Positions 22,979-31,570 are shown, counted from the first letter of the stretch. The stretch: 48,580 nt of DNA from Geobacillus jurassicus NBRC 107829 (GCF_001544315.1 NZ_BCQG01000027.1:1-48580), one strand, 5' to 3'. Made by a program: numbers and translations. The notes: generated by a model not told the origin, from the sequence alone.

Positions 22979-23719
22979 ATGAATCAATTGCAAAAAGTGT
23001 TTATTTACAGCGGCAGTCAAGTACGAACGATTATAAAGAATGATGAAGTTTGGTTTGTAGCAAAAGATGTTTGTGATATACTGAACCATTCTAATCATAA
23101 AATGGCGGTATCTAGGCTTGATGAAGATGAGGTAAATAAAGTTTACCTCATCGATTCATTAGGGCGCCAACAGCAGACAACCGTTGTAAACGAAGCAGGA
23201 CTATATTCTTTGATACTTACAAGTAACAAGCCAGAAGCGCGTCAATTTAAACGTTGGATTACGCACGAGGTTATTCCGACCATACGAAAAACTGGCGGCT
23301 ATGTAGCGAATGACGATTTGTTCGTCGAAACCTATCTAAAACATGCTGACGAGCAGACAAAGCTTTTATTCCGCGCTACATTAGAAACGGTCCGGAAACA
23401 AAATGAACAGATCGCGGCGATGCAACCGAAAGCCGACTACTTTGACGCACTCGTTGATCGGCGGTTGTTGACAAACTTTAGGGATACGGCCAAGGAACTG
23501 AAAATCAAACCAAAGGCATTTATCGATTGGCTGCTGCAGAAAAAGTATATATATCGAGACCAAAAAGGAAAGTTGAAGCCGTATGCTCAATACGTACCGT
23601 CCTTATTTGAGTTGAAGGAGTGGGAACGAAATGGACGAGCTGATGTGCAGACGCTCGTGACGCCGAAGGGACGAGAAACGTTCCGAATCTTGTTACAAAA
23701 GGCAGCCATTTTGATATAA
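22979..23719 (+). CDS. Bro-N family phage antirepressor
   Basis: 246 aa. The N-terminal Bro-N domain (VRTIIKNDEVWFVAKDVCDILN..., VVNEAGLYSLILTSNKPEARQFKRWITHEVIPTIRKTGGY) is followed by a KilA-C/ANT-type C-terminal domain (LLTNFRDTAKELKIKPKAFIDWLLQKKYIYRD...). Antirepressors inactivate phage repressors or reprogram early expression. Start ATG 22979 follows GGGAGGG. A promoter -10 overlaps its stop codon. Confidence 0.9.
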   Translation: MNQLQKVFIYSGSQVRTIIKNDEVWFVAKDVCDILNHSNHKMAVSRLDEDEVNKVYLIDSLGRQQQTTVVNEAGLYSLILTSNKPEARQFKRWITHEVIPTIRKTGGYVANDDLFVETYLKHADEQTKLLFRATLETVRKQNEQIAAMQPKADYFDALVDRRLLTNFRDTAKELKIKPKAFIDWLLQKKYIYRDQKGKLKPYAQYVPSLFELKEWERNGRADVQTLVTPKGRETFRILLQKAAILI

Positions 23720-23810
23720 TGGGAGTAAATCCAAATATGTCCAAGACCGAGAGCGTGAGGACACTGATGATGCAGGGAGATCCCTGTATGATTGGTGTCC
23801 TCTTTTCTTT
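23715..23810 (+). ncRNA. promoter plus long hairpin terminator: leader or small RNA
   Basis: TATAAT (23715-23720) is followed about 36 bp later by an almost perfect 22-bp hairpin (23757-23778 with 23781-23802, 2-nt centre, one G-G mismatch and a few wobbles) and TTTTCTTTT. A transcript from here would be about 85 nt if terminated, or read into the gene at 23836. The -35 is weak (TTGTTA, 19-bp spacer). Confidence 0.5.
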
Positions 23811-23835
23811 TGCGATGAAAGGGGAGGGAAAACGG

Positions 23836-24030
23836 ATGCGCACCATGCAGGATCAAATGCAAAAATGGATCAAGGCCAATAACATGGCCTATCGGCCGGA
23901 GTGGAACCGAAAAGAACGGAAGCAAAAACGTGACAAGGAACGGCTAACGGAGCGGGAGATTAAGGAGCTGATGGGCGTCTGCCGTCCGGTGTATCGGCGC
24001 GGCAAAGGCGGCGCATTCCGCCAGCGATAG
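23836..24030 (+). CDS. 64-aa basic phage protein
   Basis: ATG 23836 has GGGGAGGG upstream. The product MRTMQDQMQKWIKANNMAY... is rich in Arg and Lys (KERKQKRDKERL). A longer frame runs back to 23719, but that part is the hairpin region. No known motif. Confidence 0.6.
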   Translation: MRTMQDQMQKWIKANNMAYRPEWNRKERKQKRDKERLTEREIKELMGVCRPVYRRGKGGAFRQR

Positions 24031-24041
24031 GAGGGAGAACG

Positions 24042-24494
24042 TTGAGAGAGTTCATGTTGCCAGAGATTGATCGCGCGGCTACTAAAAGGGCGGTGGAGGC
24101 GGCGCTGGAGAAATACCGGGTCTACCTGCTGACGCTTCGGCTCGACCAAATGCCAAGAGTCACACAATGTTATTCACTTGTTCCTGCGCCGTCCAATCAG
24201 CTTCGCTCCTCGACAGAGAACATCGCAATCCGTAACGTCGATTATGAGCGTGAGCGAGACGAGTACATCCGGCGGATTACAAGTGCGGTGAATCGTCTAA
24301 GCAAATGGGAGCGTGCCATTATTGTCCGACGATATATGTCATGGGAGGATGTCTACGACTATGAAGTGTATCCTGAGCTTGGCATGAGTGAACGGAAGTA
24401 TTACCGGCTGAAATCGAGAGCATTTTACAAGCTCGCCTTTGCTTTAAAAATCGAAGTGTATCGCGAGGAAAAAAGCGAGGTGACTCTATCGTGA
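24042..24494 (+). CDS. ArpU-like late-gene regulator
   Basis: A 150-aa protein of the ArpU family, thought to control late gene expression or autolysin export in Gram-positive phages. It has a sigma-like C-terminal HTH (RRYMSWEDVYDYEVYPELGMSERKYYRLKSRAFYKLAFAL). TTG 24042 is 6 nt from GGAGGG; ATG 24054 is possible. Its position just before the terminase genes fits. Confidence 0.8.
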   Translation: MREFMLPEIDRAATKRAVEAALEKYRVYLLTLRLDQMPRVTQCYSLVPAPSNQLRSSTENIAIRNVDYERERDEYIRRITSAVNRLSKWERAIIVRRYMSWEDVYDYEVYPELGMSERKYYRLKSRAFYKLAFALKIEVYREEKSEVTLS

Positions 24495-25033
24495 ACTTTG
24501 TTCAGCCGATTCGCGATCCGGAGAAGATTGCAGCCATGAAGAAATATTTGCTGCAGCGAAACAAACGCAACTACATCCTATTTGTCCTCGGCATCAACAC
24601 AGGACTGAGAATATCAGACCTATTGCAATTGAAGAAGGAAGATTTGCTGCAGACGCATTTGAAACTGCGGGAAAAGAAGACGAGAAAGGAGAAGCGGATC
24701 CGGATCCCGCCGTCCATTCGAAAGGAGCTGATTGAATACGCCAAAACGCTCAAGGATGGTGAATATGCCTTTCGAAGTCGGCAAGGTGGGAACCGTCCTA
24801 TTGATCGCTCGACAGCGTATCGCATCCTTCGAGATGCGGCTGAATACGTGTCACTAGATGAGGTGGGCACGCATACGCTGAGGAAGACGTTCGGTTATCA
24901 TTTTTACCAGCAGACTAAAGACGTTGCAATGCTTCAAGAGCTGTTCAATCACTCAAGCCCACATATCACCTTAAAGTATATCGGCGTAAATCAAGATGCA
25001 ATGGATAAGGCGATGATGAAATACAAGATATGA
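24491..25033 (+). CDS. short tyrosine recombinase (phage integrase family)
   Basis: 180 aa, the catalytic domain only. Seen are the first Arg in NTGLRISDLLQL, HTLRKTFGYHFY (H-x-x-R) and the C-terminal Tyr in ITLKYIGV; LFNHSSP occupies the second His box. GTG start at 24491 overlaps ArpU by 4 bp. It is not the prophage integrase, which is the serine enzyme at 9633. Similar short recombinases sit between arpU and terminase in other Bacillus phages, where their role is unclear. Confidence 0.85.
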   Translation: MNFVQPIRDPEKIAAMKKYLLQRNKRNYILFVLGINTGLRISDLLQLKKEDLLQTHLKLREKKTRKEKRIRIPPSIRKELIEYAKTLKDGEYAFRSRQGGNRPIDRSTAYRILRDAAEYVSLDEVGTHTLRKTFGYHFYQQTKDVAMLQELFNHSSPHITLKYIGVNQDAMDKAMMKYKI

Positions 25034-25182
25034 TTTTTCTTTTTTGCTATTAGTACAACATAAAAAATCATGGTGTGCACTCATTTTGTAAAATAGCTTG
25101 AAGCTAGAAATATCAAGGGGTTCATGAACAGGGCGAGTGCATCAGTCTGTAAATTGAAGTGAAGTCATTGGAGGGAAAGCAA

Positions 25183-25476
25183 GTGTTAGTCGAGGAAGCG
25201 AAAAAGCGCATCGAATACTTGCAAGAATACATTCAGAAGATCGAAAGTTACACGCCGGTCACGATGGAAGACGAAGCCGTCTATTTATACGTCCAGCTGG
25301 AAAGTGTCACAAAGGTGGTGCAAGAGCTAAACAAAAAGGGGTACCGGATCGGGAAGCGGAAACTGACGACGGTGGATGTATCCAACATCATCCGCAGCAA
25401 GCCGAAAGACGAAATGCACGAGATGGCCAGGCGGTTGTTTAAGAAAAACAGGAAGCGGGGGAGTCGGCATTGGTGA
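25183..25476 (+). CDS. 97-aa hypothetical protein
   Basis: GTG 25183 follows GGAGGG. Helical start (EEAKKRIEYLQEYIQKIES) and basic end (RRLFKKNRKRGSRHW). No known motif. The preceding gap (25034-25182) is AT-rich and holds an inverted pair TGCACTC/GAGTGCA about 50 bp apart. Confidence 0.6.
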   Translation: MLVEEAKKRIEYLQEYIQKIESYTPVTMEDEAVYLYVQLESVTKVVQELNKKGYRIGKRKLTTVDVSNIIRSKPKDEMHEMARRLFKKNRKRGSRHW

Positions 25477-25598
25477 GGTAAAGTTAACATAAGAGTGGCA
25501 GAAAAAAGGCAGATTTTTGGCGGATTGTTTGGCCGTTGAGGTGATATGATGGTAGCATAGGGCGGGTTGAACCAAAGCCTGAGATTCTCCTTCACCTG

Positions 25599-25625
25599 AC
25601 GTCACCCGGTCGGGTGGCGTTTTTC
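25599..25625 (+). terminator. intrinsic terminator before the tRNA-Arg region
   Basis: ACGTCACCC pairs with GGGTGGCGT (one wobble), followed by TTTTTC. Confidence 0.75.
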
Positions 25626-25640
25626 ATTTGAGGTGATACC

Positions 25641-25742
25641 ATGTACAAATTGCATGATGAGAATAAACCAAAGCACAAGAAAAAAGAACGCCTGACTAAT
25701 CGGGTGCTTTTTTATTTGTTCATTTTTGCCCTTGTAGTGTAA
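25641..25742 (+). CDS. 33-aa membrane peptide overlapping the tRNA gene
   Basis: GAGGTGATACC precedes ATG 25641. The product has a very basic, hydrophilic N-terminus (YKLHDENKPKHKKKERLTNR) and then one hydrophobic helix (VLFYLFIFALVV). The last 15 bases, including TAA, lie inside the tRNA-Arg gene. Such a layout is either a real small membrane protein or chance; the ribosome site favours the former. Confidence 0.5.
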   Translation: MYKLHDENKPKHKKKERLTNRVLFYLFIFALVV

Positions 25743-25799
25743 TGGATAGCACATCAGGTTTCTACCCTGAGAGTCCGGGTTCAAGTCCTGGCAAGGGCG
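25728..25799 (+). tRNA. prophage tRNA-Arg (TCT)
   Basis: Acceptor GCCCTTG pairs with CAAGGGC, anticodon stem TCAGG/CCTGA, loop TTTCTAC, anticodon TCT. It reads AGA/AGG. No CCA is encoded. It lies in the gap before the packaging genes. Confidence 0.92.
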
Positions 25800-25950
25800 C
25801 TGAAAAGCCAAAATAGCTGTGGATAACTCACGGGTCCTTCTGGCTCCCGGTCGGGGTGCGGGTCGTGCGAGCCCCGAAAAACGGCCAGCGACAGGGTGGC
25901 GGAGTCCATTTCCGTTTCCGGTCCGCCGTGTTCGACCGGATTGTCGTGAA
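25800..25950. other. GC-rich non-coding stretch, candidate cos region
   Basis: No credible gene. GC-rich with inverted segments (for example GGGG...CCCC around 25853-25877). It lies immediately upstream of a Nu1/GpA-type terminase pair, where cos sites of lambda-like phages are found. No known cos motif was identified. Confidence 0.3.
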
Positions 25951-25964
25951 AGGTGGTGAAACTC

Positions 25965-26576
25965 TTGTCAGAACAGGGGTTGAAAGGAAAAACAATTGAA
26001 GTATCGACCTCTGAGCTTGCGGAAATCTTCGGCTTGAGCGACCGGCGTATTCGTCAGCTGGAAAAAGAAGAGGCATTGGTGAAAATCAGCCGAGGAAAAT
26101 ATGACCTAAAAGCATCCGTCCAGCGGTACATCGCTTTTATCAAAGAACAGGCCGAAAAAACTGAGGAAGAGCTCGACCTCACGAAAGAAAAAACCCTTCT
26201 CACAAGAGCAAACCGCCAAAAGGTTGAGTTGGAACTGCAAATTATGCGCGGGGAGTTGCATCGATCCGAAGATGTCCGACGCGTGATGAATAATATGCTG
26301 TCGGCGTTTCGGGCGCGCGTACTGGCGATACCGAGCAAAACGGCCCCTCGCCTGTTAGCCCAAACAGACTTAGCTGTTGTGCAGGACATCATCAAAAAAG
26401 AGGTATATGAGGCCTTGCAAGAGCTATCCGAGTATGACCCGCACGTCTTTTATGCGCAGAGCAAGGACAAGTTAGCGATAGGCATGGATGAAACGGAGGA
26501 AGGCAGCGAGGAGGTTGGCGGGGACATAACAGAAAAGGAGAAGCGGCGCGATGGCCGTAAAAAGAAGGAAAAATGA
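25965..26576 (+). CDS. terminase small subunit (Nu1-like)
   Basis: 203 aa. The N-terminal winged helix (STSELAEIFGLSDRRIRQLEKEEALVKISRGKYDL) recognises packaging DNA. A long coiled coil (DLTKEKTLLTRANRQKVELELQIMRGEL) and a lysine-rich tail follow. TTG 25965 is best spaced from AAAGGTGG; GTG 25953 or 25956 would add 3-4 residues. It overlaps the large subunit by 26 bp. Confidence 0.8.
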   Translation: MSEQGLKGKTIEVSTSELAEIFGLSDRRIRQLEKEEALVKISRGKYDLKASVQRYIAFIKEQAEKTEEELDLTKEKTLLTRANRQKVELELQIMRGELHRSEDVRRVMNNMLSAFRARVLAIPSKTAPRLLAQTDLAVVQDIIKKEVYEALQELSEYDPHVFYAQSKDKLAIGMDETEEGSEEVGGDITEKEKRRDGRKKKEK

Positions 26577-28383
26577 CACCGAGGGGCTATTTAGAGAAAT
26601 TGCCCAAGTGGTCGCGCCTCCTCCGGAATTGACCGTCTCCGAATGGGCAGATTTATACCGCCGTTTGTCGTCGGAGTCATCAGCTGAGCCTGGACAGTGG
26701 AGAACGGATCGAGCTCCATACCAGCGTGAGATCATGGATGCCATCAACGATCCGGCCGTGGAAACGGTGGTGGTCATGACAAGTGCGCAGGTCGGGAAAA
26801 CGGAGATTCTCCTCAACATCATCGGGTATCATATTGACTACGACCCGGCCCCGATCATGGTCATGCAACCGACGTTGCAGATGGCCCAGGCGTTCTCGAA
26901 AGACCGTCTTGCTCCGATGTTGCGCGATACACCAGCGCTTCGAGGGAAAGTGGCAGACGCCCGAAGCCGAGACAGCGGGAATACCGTTCTGCACAAGACG
27001 TTTCCCGGCGGACACATCACGATGGTCGGGGCGAACTCGCCGTCGGGATTGGCCAGCCGACCAATCCGGATCCTGTTGGCCGACGAGGTAGACCGTTTTC
27101 CAGCGAGCGCCGGCGCTGAAGGGGACCCGTTGACACTCGCGGAAAAACGAACGACCACCTTTTTCAATCGCAAAAAGGTCTATGTCAGCACGCCGACCAT
27201 CAAGGGAGTAAGCCGCATCGAAGCGGCTTTTTTAGGTAGCAGCCAGGAAGAGTGGTGCTTGCCTTGCCCAACCTGCGGGAAGTATCAGCCGTTGACGTGG
27301 GCGCAGATCCGGTTTGACGACGTGACGATGGAGTGCATTCACTGCGGCGCGCGTCACGATGAGTTTGCTTGGAAGGCTGGCCAAGGCAAATGGGTCGCTA
27401 AGGCAAAAAACATTAAAGTCCGAGGATTTCATTTAAATGAGTTAGCTAGCCCATGGAAACGATGGTCGACGATCGTCCAGGAATTCAAAGAAGCGAAGGC
27501 CGGAGGGCCCGAACGGCTGAAAGCATGGGTAAATACGACTCTCGGCGAGGCATGGGAAGAACAAGGCGATGGCGTTGAATCCAATGACCTTGTTAATCGA
27601 CGCGAGCGGTATAATTGTGAAGTCCCTGACGGCGTGTTGCTTCTGACAGCCGGCGTGGACGTACAGGATGACCGTCTTGAAATAGAAGTGGTTGGATGGG
27701 GTGTTGGAAAAGAGTCATGGGGTATTGAATATCGGGCAATCTACGGTGACCCGGGACAACCGGCTGTATGGCAGCAGCTTGACGAGTATCTCAGCCGGAC
27801 ATGGAAATATGCTGACGGCGTTGCGATTGGCATCGCTTGTACTTGCATCGACTCGGGAGGTCACTACACCACCGAGGTATATGACTTCGTGAAGCCTCGT
27901 GAGCACAGAAGAATATTCGCTATTAAGGGTCAAGGCGGCGAGGGCATTCCGATCGTGAGCCGCGCCAGCCGAACGAACCGGCGACGGGTTCCGTTATTCA
28001 CAATCGGCGTTGACGCAGGAAAAGAATTGATTTTGTCACGCCTAAAAGTGCAGTTTCCGGGCGAGGCCGGCTATTGCCATTTTCCGATTGAACCGGAAAA
28101 GGGGTATGACCAACGGTATTTTGATGGTCTTACCTCAGAAAAAAGGGTCATTCGGTATCACAAGGGGCGACCGAAGCTAGAGTGGATCAAGCGCCCTGGC
28201 ACAAGAAACGAGCCTCTTGACTGCCGGAACTATGCGACAGCTGCACTCGAAATCTTAAATCCGAATCTAGAAATGATCGCGCAATCTCAAAAAAAGGGAG
28301 ACTATTTCAAGCAAAATAGCCCGATGACGAGCGGGATGAAGTCGCGACGCCGTCGACTCATCAGCAAGGGGATCAGTCTGTAA
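26551..28383 (+). CDS. terminase large subunit (GpA-like)
   Basis: 610 aa of the lambda GpA family, the ATPase and nuclease that pumps DNA into proheads. Seen are the ATPase P-loop-like SAQVGKTEILL, Walker B LLADEVDRFP, a zinc-ribbon CPTCGKY...CIHCGA and nuclease-domain aspartates (AGVDVQDDRLEIEVVGWG, CTCIDSGGHYTTEVYDF). Start ATG 26551 follows AAAAGGAG. Confidence 0.95.
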   Translation: MAVKRRKNDTEGLFREIAQVVAPPPELTVSEWADLYRRLSSESSAEPGQWRTDRAPYQREIMDAINDPAVETVVVMTSAQVGKTEILLNIIGYHIDYDPAPIMVMQPTLQMAQAFSKDRLAPMLRDTPALRGKVADARSRDSGNTVLHKTFPGGHITMVGANSPSGLASRPIRILLADEVDRFPASAGAEGDPLTLAEKRTTTFFNRKKVYVSTPTIKGVSRIEAAFLGSSQEEWCLPCPTCGKYQPLTWAQIRFDDVTMECIHCGARHDEFAWKAGQGKWVAKAKNIKVRGFHLNELASPWKRWSTIVQEFKEAKAGGPERLKAWVNTTLGEAWEEQGDGVESNDLVNRRERYNCEVPDGVLLLTAGVDVQDDRLEIEVVGWGVGKESWGIEYRAIYGDPGQPAVWQQLDEYLSRTWKYADGVAIGIACTCIDSGGHYTTEVYDFVKPREHRRIFAIKGQGGEGIPIVSRASRTNRRRVPLFTIGVDAGKELILSRLKVQFPGEAGYCHFPIEPEKGYDQRYFDGLTSEKRVIRYHKGRPKLEWIKRPGTRNEPLDCRNYATAALEILNPNLEMIAQSQKKGDYFKQNSPMTSGMKSRRRRLISKGISL

Positions 28384-28401
28384 GGAAAGGGGGCATGGAC
28401 G

Positions 28402-28632
28402 ATGGGAGCATGGACCTTGCAAGAGGCACGACAGCATCTACAAGCATGGATGGACGCGGAGCTGGCCGTTTCAACAGGCCAGAGATACAGGATTGGTACG
28501 AGAGAACTGACTAGAGCCGATTTAGGTGAAATCGCAAAGCGCATACAGTTCTGGAGCAATGAAGTCACTCGGCTTGAGAAAGGGAGGGGGAGCGGTGCGC
28601 GTGTGCTGAGAGTCGTACCGCGTGACCTATGA
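28402..28632 (+). CDS. gpW/DUF6148-like head-tail joining protein
   Basis: 76 aa: WTLQEARQHLQAWMDAELAVSTGQRYRIGTRELTRADLGEI... matches the small helical gpW-type family found between large terminase and portal. ATG 28402 has AAAGGGGG upstream, and it overlaps the portal gene by 4 bp. Confidence 0.8.
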   Translation: MGAWTLQEARQHLQAWMDAELAVSTGQRYRIGTRELTRADLGEIAKRIQFWSNEVTRLEKGRGSGARVLRVVPRDL

Positions 28633-30188
28633 TCCAAAAGATGATTGATAAGGTCGTCGAAGTTGTCTCTCCAGAACGTGCACTTCGGCGCGAAGCAGCG
28701 AGGCGGACATTGAGGGTATTGAACTCGGGGTACGGCAATCACGGAGCCAGCCGGACGAAAAAGTCTCTGATCGGCTGGAACCATAAAGGTGGCAGCCCGG
28801 ATGATGACATCACAGACAACCTAGAGGTGTTGCGCCAGCGCTCTCGCGACCTATATATGGGCGGTCCGTTGGCCACAGGGGCGCTAAAAACGTTGCGGAC
28901 CAACGTAGTCGGGTACGGATTGCGTGTAAAACCACAGATTGACGCCGATTTTTTAGGAATGAGTGACGAAGAGGCGGATGAGTGGGAGCGGCACGTTGAG
29001 AGAGAGTTTCAGCTTTGGGCCGAGGACTGCGATGCCGGACGAATGCTCGATTTTTATGAGATGCAGGCGCTCGTTTTTCTGTCCATGCTGATGTCTGGTG
29101 ATGTTTTCTGTACGATGCCGATGATCGAGAGGCCGGGGAACCCGTACGCACTAAAAATCGCTGTAATCGAAGCGGATCGGGTGTGTAATCCGCCGGGAGT
29201 GACCAGTCCGAATATTCGCGGCGGCATCGAGGTGGATCAGTTCGGAGCGCCGATTGCCTACTATATTGCGCAAAAGCACCCATTGGACAGCAAAAGTATG
29301 CAAAACAAGTGGGCGCGGGTGCCGGTGTTTGGTGAAAGAACCGGTCGGAGAAACGTGCTGCATCTCATGGAGTTTGAACGGCCAGGACAGCGGAGGGGTG
29401 TTCCAATTCTCGCTCCGGTCATTGAATCGCTGAAACAGCTGACTCGGTACAGTGAAGCCGAGCTGATGGCGGCAGTTGTGAGTGGGATGTTCACTGTATT
29501 CATCACCTCAAAAACGCCAGAGACGCCACTTGGCGAGGCAGTGCCGTTGGAGCAACAGGTTGATGTGACGGATGAAAATAGTTACGAGCTCGGCAACGGC
29601 GCGATCATAGCGCTAGGGGAAGGCGAAGATGTAAAAGAAGTGAATCCGGCGCGGCCGAACACGGCGTTTGATAGCTTTGTCATGTCGATGACCCGTCAAA
29701 TCGGCGCGGCGCTTGAAATTCCTTATGAAGTGTTGGTTAAACACTTTACGGCCTCATATTCAGCCAGCCGAGCAGCGTTGTTGGAGGCATGGAAGATGTT
29801 CCGGATGCGTCGGTCGTGGTTGATTTCAAAGTTTTGCAAGCCGATATACAATGAGTTTTTATACGAGGCAGTGGCCAGAGGGCGCATTAACGCTCCTGGC
29901 TTTTTTGATGATCCGATTATCCGAGCGGCGTATTCAAACGCTGAGTGGTACGGACCATCGCAAGGTCAGATCGATCCTCTCAAAGAAGTGAACGCAGCAA
30001 AAATTCGCGTCCAGGAAGGTTTCTCCACGAGAGCGAGAGAGGCCACAGAATTGACGGGTTCAGACTTTGAGATGATTGTCCGCCAAAGAACGAAAGAAGA
30101 AAAGATGATGCGAGAAGGAGGTTTATTAACGAATGCCTCAGAAAACCAAGAAGTTTTGGGAGTTCCGGGCGTCGAAAACGAAGAATAG
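28629..30188 (+). CDS. portal protein (lambda gpB family)
   Basis: 519 aa. Hallmarks of the lambda-type portal are RQRSRDLYMGGPLATGALKTLRTNVVGYGL near the N-terminus, a central IEADRVCNPPGVTSPN and HYTFERPGQRRG-like HLMEFERPGQRRGVP, and ALEIPYEVLVKHFTASYSASRAALLEAWKMFRMRR. It forms the dodecameric DNA channel. It overlaps the protease gene by 56 bp. Confidence 0.93.
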   Translation: MIQKMIDKVVEVVSPERALRREAARRTLRVLNSGYGNHGASRTKKSLIGWNHKGGSPDDDITDNLEVLRQRSRDLYMGGPLATGALKTLRTNVVGYGLRVKPQIDADFLGMSDEEADEWERHVEREFQLWAEDCDAGRMLDFYEMQALVFLSMLMSGDVFCTMPMIERPGNPYALKIAVIEADRVCNPPGVTSPNIRGGIEVDQFGAPIAYYIAQKHPLDSKSMQNKWARVPVFGERTGRRNVLHLMEFERPGQRRGVPILAPVIESLKQLTRYSEAELMAAVVSGMFTVFITSKTPETPLGEAVPLEQQVDVTDENSYELGNGAIIALGEGEDVKEVNPARPNTAFDSFVMSMTRQIGAALEIPYEVLVKHFTASYSASRAALLEAWKMFRMRRSWLISKFCKPIYNEFLYEAVARGRINAPGFFDDPIIRAAYSNAEWYGPSQGQIDPLKEVNAAKIRVQEGFSTRAREATELTGSDFEMIVRQRTKEEKMMREGGLLTNASENQEVLGVPGVENEE

Positions 30189-31200
30189 TGCCGAACTACT
30201 GTTATACGGTCGGATCGGCGATAGTAGTTGGTCGAGCGACGAGATCACTCCTAAGCAGTTTGCTGATGAGCTTAAAAGTCTCGGGGACATCTCAGAGCTG
30301 AGAGTCCGAATCAACAGCGACGGCGGAAATGTGTTCGCAGGTCAGGCCATTCACAGCTTGCTACGTAGCCATCAGGCGAAAGTGACCGTCTATATCGACG
30401 GGTTGGCGGCCAGCATCGCGTCTGTCATCGCCATGGCTGGCGATACAGTTGTGATGCCACGCAACGCCATGATGATGATTCATAATCCGTGGACGTTTGG
30501 ATGGGGAAACGCGAACGATTTCCGTCGAATCGCCGATGATCTGGACAAAATCCGAGAATCGATTATCGCAGCATATCAAGAGAAATCAGGGATCGATCGC
30601 GACAAACTCATTGAATTGCTCAATGCAGAAACGTGGCTAACAGCGGAAGAGGCGCTGGAGCATGGTTTGATCGATGAGATTGACGAGAGAAAAACAGTCG
30701 CGGCATCTATGAAAGGAGGGATGCTGGTGATGAACGGATTGTCGTTCGATATAACAGGATTTAGAAACCCACCTAAGATTGACGCGACAGCTACAAGCAA
30801 CACAGGAAAGGAGGTGAATCAACAAATGGAACTGACTGTAGAAATTTTAGCGAAACAGTATCCGGACATTTACAATGCTGTGAAGCAGGAAGGTTATAAC
30901 GATGGCGTAAAAGCAGAACGGGAGCGTTTTAAGGCTCTGCAGGAGCTGGAAGCGCCGGGTTGTGAAGAGATTTTGAATCAAGCACGATACGAAACGGGCG
31001 AAACAGCGGAGCAGGTGGCCATCAAAATTGTCAACGTATTGAAGTCGTCAGGAGTCAATCGTTTGGCAGCGGCCATTCAAGATGCGGCTCCGGTCAACCA
31101 ACTCGATTATCAGTCTGCGGCGCAAGTTAAGGATGATGAGAAAGACAGGGTCATCAGCACAATGGTACGAGTAGCAAATCAGAAAAGAGGTGTTAAGTAA
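30133..31200 (+). CDS. ClpP-type head maturation protease with C-terminal scaffold
   Basis: 355 aa. Residues 1-190 are a ClpP-like fold with RINSDGGNVFAGQAI, the nucleophile region DGLAASIASVIAMAGD and the His in MMMIHNPWTFGWG. The C-terminal 125 residues are helical and charged, as expected of scaffold. Two internal in-frame starts with strong ribosome sites could make scaffold alone. Start ATG 30133 follows AAGGAGGT. Confidence 0.92.
   Translation: MPQKTKKFWEFRASKTKNSAELLLYGRIGDSSWSSDEITPKQFADELKSLGDISELRVRINSDGGNVFAGQAIHSLLRSHQAKVTVYIDGLAASIASVIAMAGDTVVMPRNAMMMIHNPWTFGWGNANDFRRIADDLDKIRESIIAAYQEKSGIDRDKLIELLNAETWLTAEEALEHGLIDEIDERKTVAASMKGGMLVMNGLSFDITGFRNPPKIDATATSNTGKEVNQQMELTVEILAKQYPDIYNAVKQEGYNDGVKAERERFKALQELEAPGCEEILNQARYETGETAEQVAIKIVNVLKSSGVNRLAAAIQDAAPVNQLDYQSAAQVKDDEKDRVISTMVRVANQKRGVK
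30730..31200 (+). CDS. nested in-frame scaffold protein(s)
   Basis: Inside the protease gene, in the same frame, AAAGGAGGG (30712-30720) lies 9 nt before ATG 30730 (156 aa). A full AAAGGAGGTGA (30807-30817) lies 8 nt before ATG 30826 (124 aa, MELTVEILAKQYPDIY...). This is the arrangement of lambda C and Nu3, where the scaffold is the C-terminal part of the protease gene. The 30826 start is the stronger of the two. Confidence 0.7.
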   Translation: MNGLSFDITGFRNPPKIDATATSNTGKEVNQQMELTVEILAKQYPDIYNAVKQEGYNDGVKAERERFKALQELEAPGCEEILNQARYETGETAEQVAIKIVNVLKSSGVNRLAAAIQDAAPVNQLDYQSAAQVKDDEKDRVISTMVRVANQKRGVK

Positions 31201-31556
31201 TGAGCGAAGTTTACATCCCGGACAACCTGTTTGCCGGCCACGTCATGCCGAAGGTGGATGATACTGTGACGGTAGCGGCAGGTCAAGGAGTATTAGCGCG
31301 CGGCACGTTGCTGGGAGTAGTGACGGCGACCGGCTTGGCAAAAGTCGTGTCGAAGGCGGCGACGGACGGCAGCGAGAAGGTATACGCAGTCCTAGCCGAA
31401 AATGCGGATACGACAAATGGAAATGTGCAAGCTACAGTTTACTTGACCGGCGAATTCAACGAAAACGCATTGACAGTCGCTGCCGGCGATACGGTTGCGG
31501 ATCACAAAGCATCTGCGCGTGCCGTCGGCATTTTTATCAAGTCGGTTGTACGATAA
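31200..31556 (+). CDS. head decoration protein (gpD-like)
   Basis: 118 aa. Begins MSEVYIPDNLFAGHVMPKVD; beta-rich with AAGQGVLARGTLLGVVT and GEFNENALTVAAGDTV, the pattern of lambda gpD-family trimers that stabilise expanded capsids. Start overlaps the protease stop (TAATG). Confidence 0.85.
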   Translation: MSEVYIPDNLFAGHVMPKVDDTVTVAAGQGVLARGTLLGVVTATGLAKVVSKAATDGSEKVYAVLAENADTTNGNVQATVYLTGEFNENALTVAAGDTVADHKASARAVGIFIKSVVR

Positions 31557-31570
31557 GGAGGTAGCGAAGA

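Noticed and set aside
24491-25033. Tyrosine recombinase as the prophage integrase
   Set aside because: It is in the middle of the prophage, lacks the N-terminal arm-binding domains, and the serine integrase sits at the actual prophage end.
25690-25715. Hairpin-like sequence before tRNA-Arg as a terminator
   Set aside because: The stem has several mismatches (CGCCTGA against TCGGGTG), although a T run follows. It also lies inside the small peptide gene.
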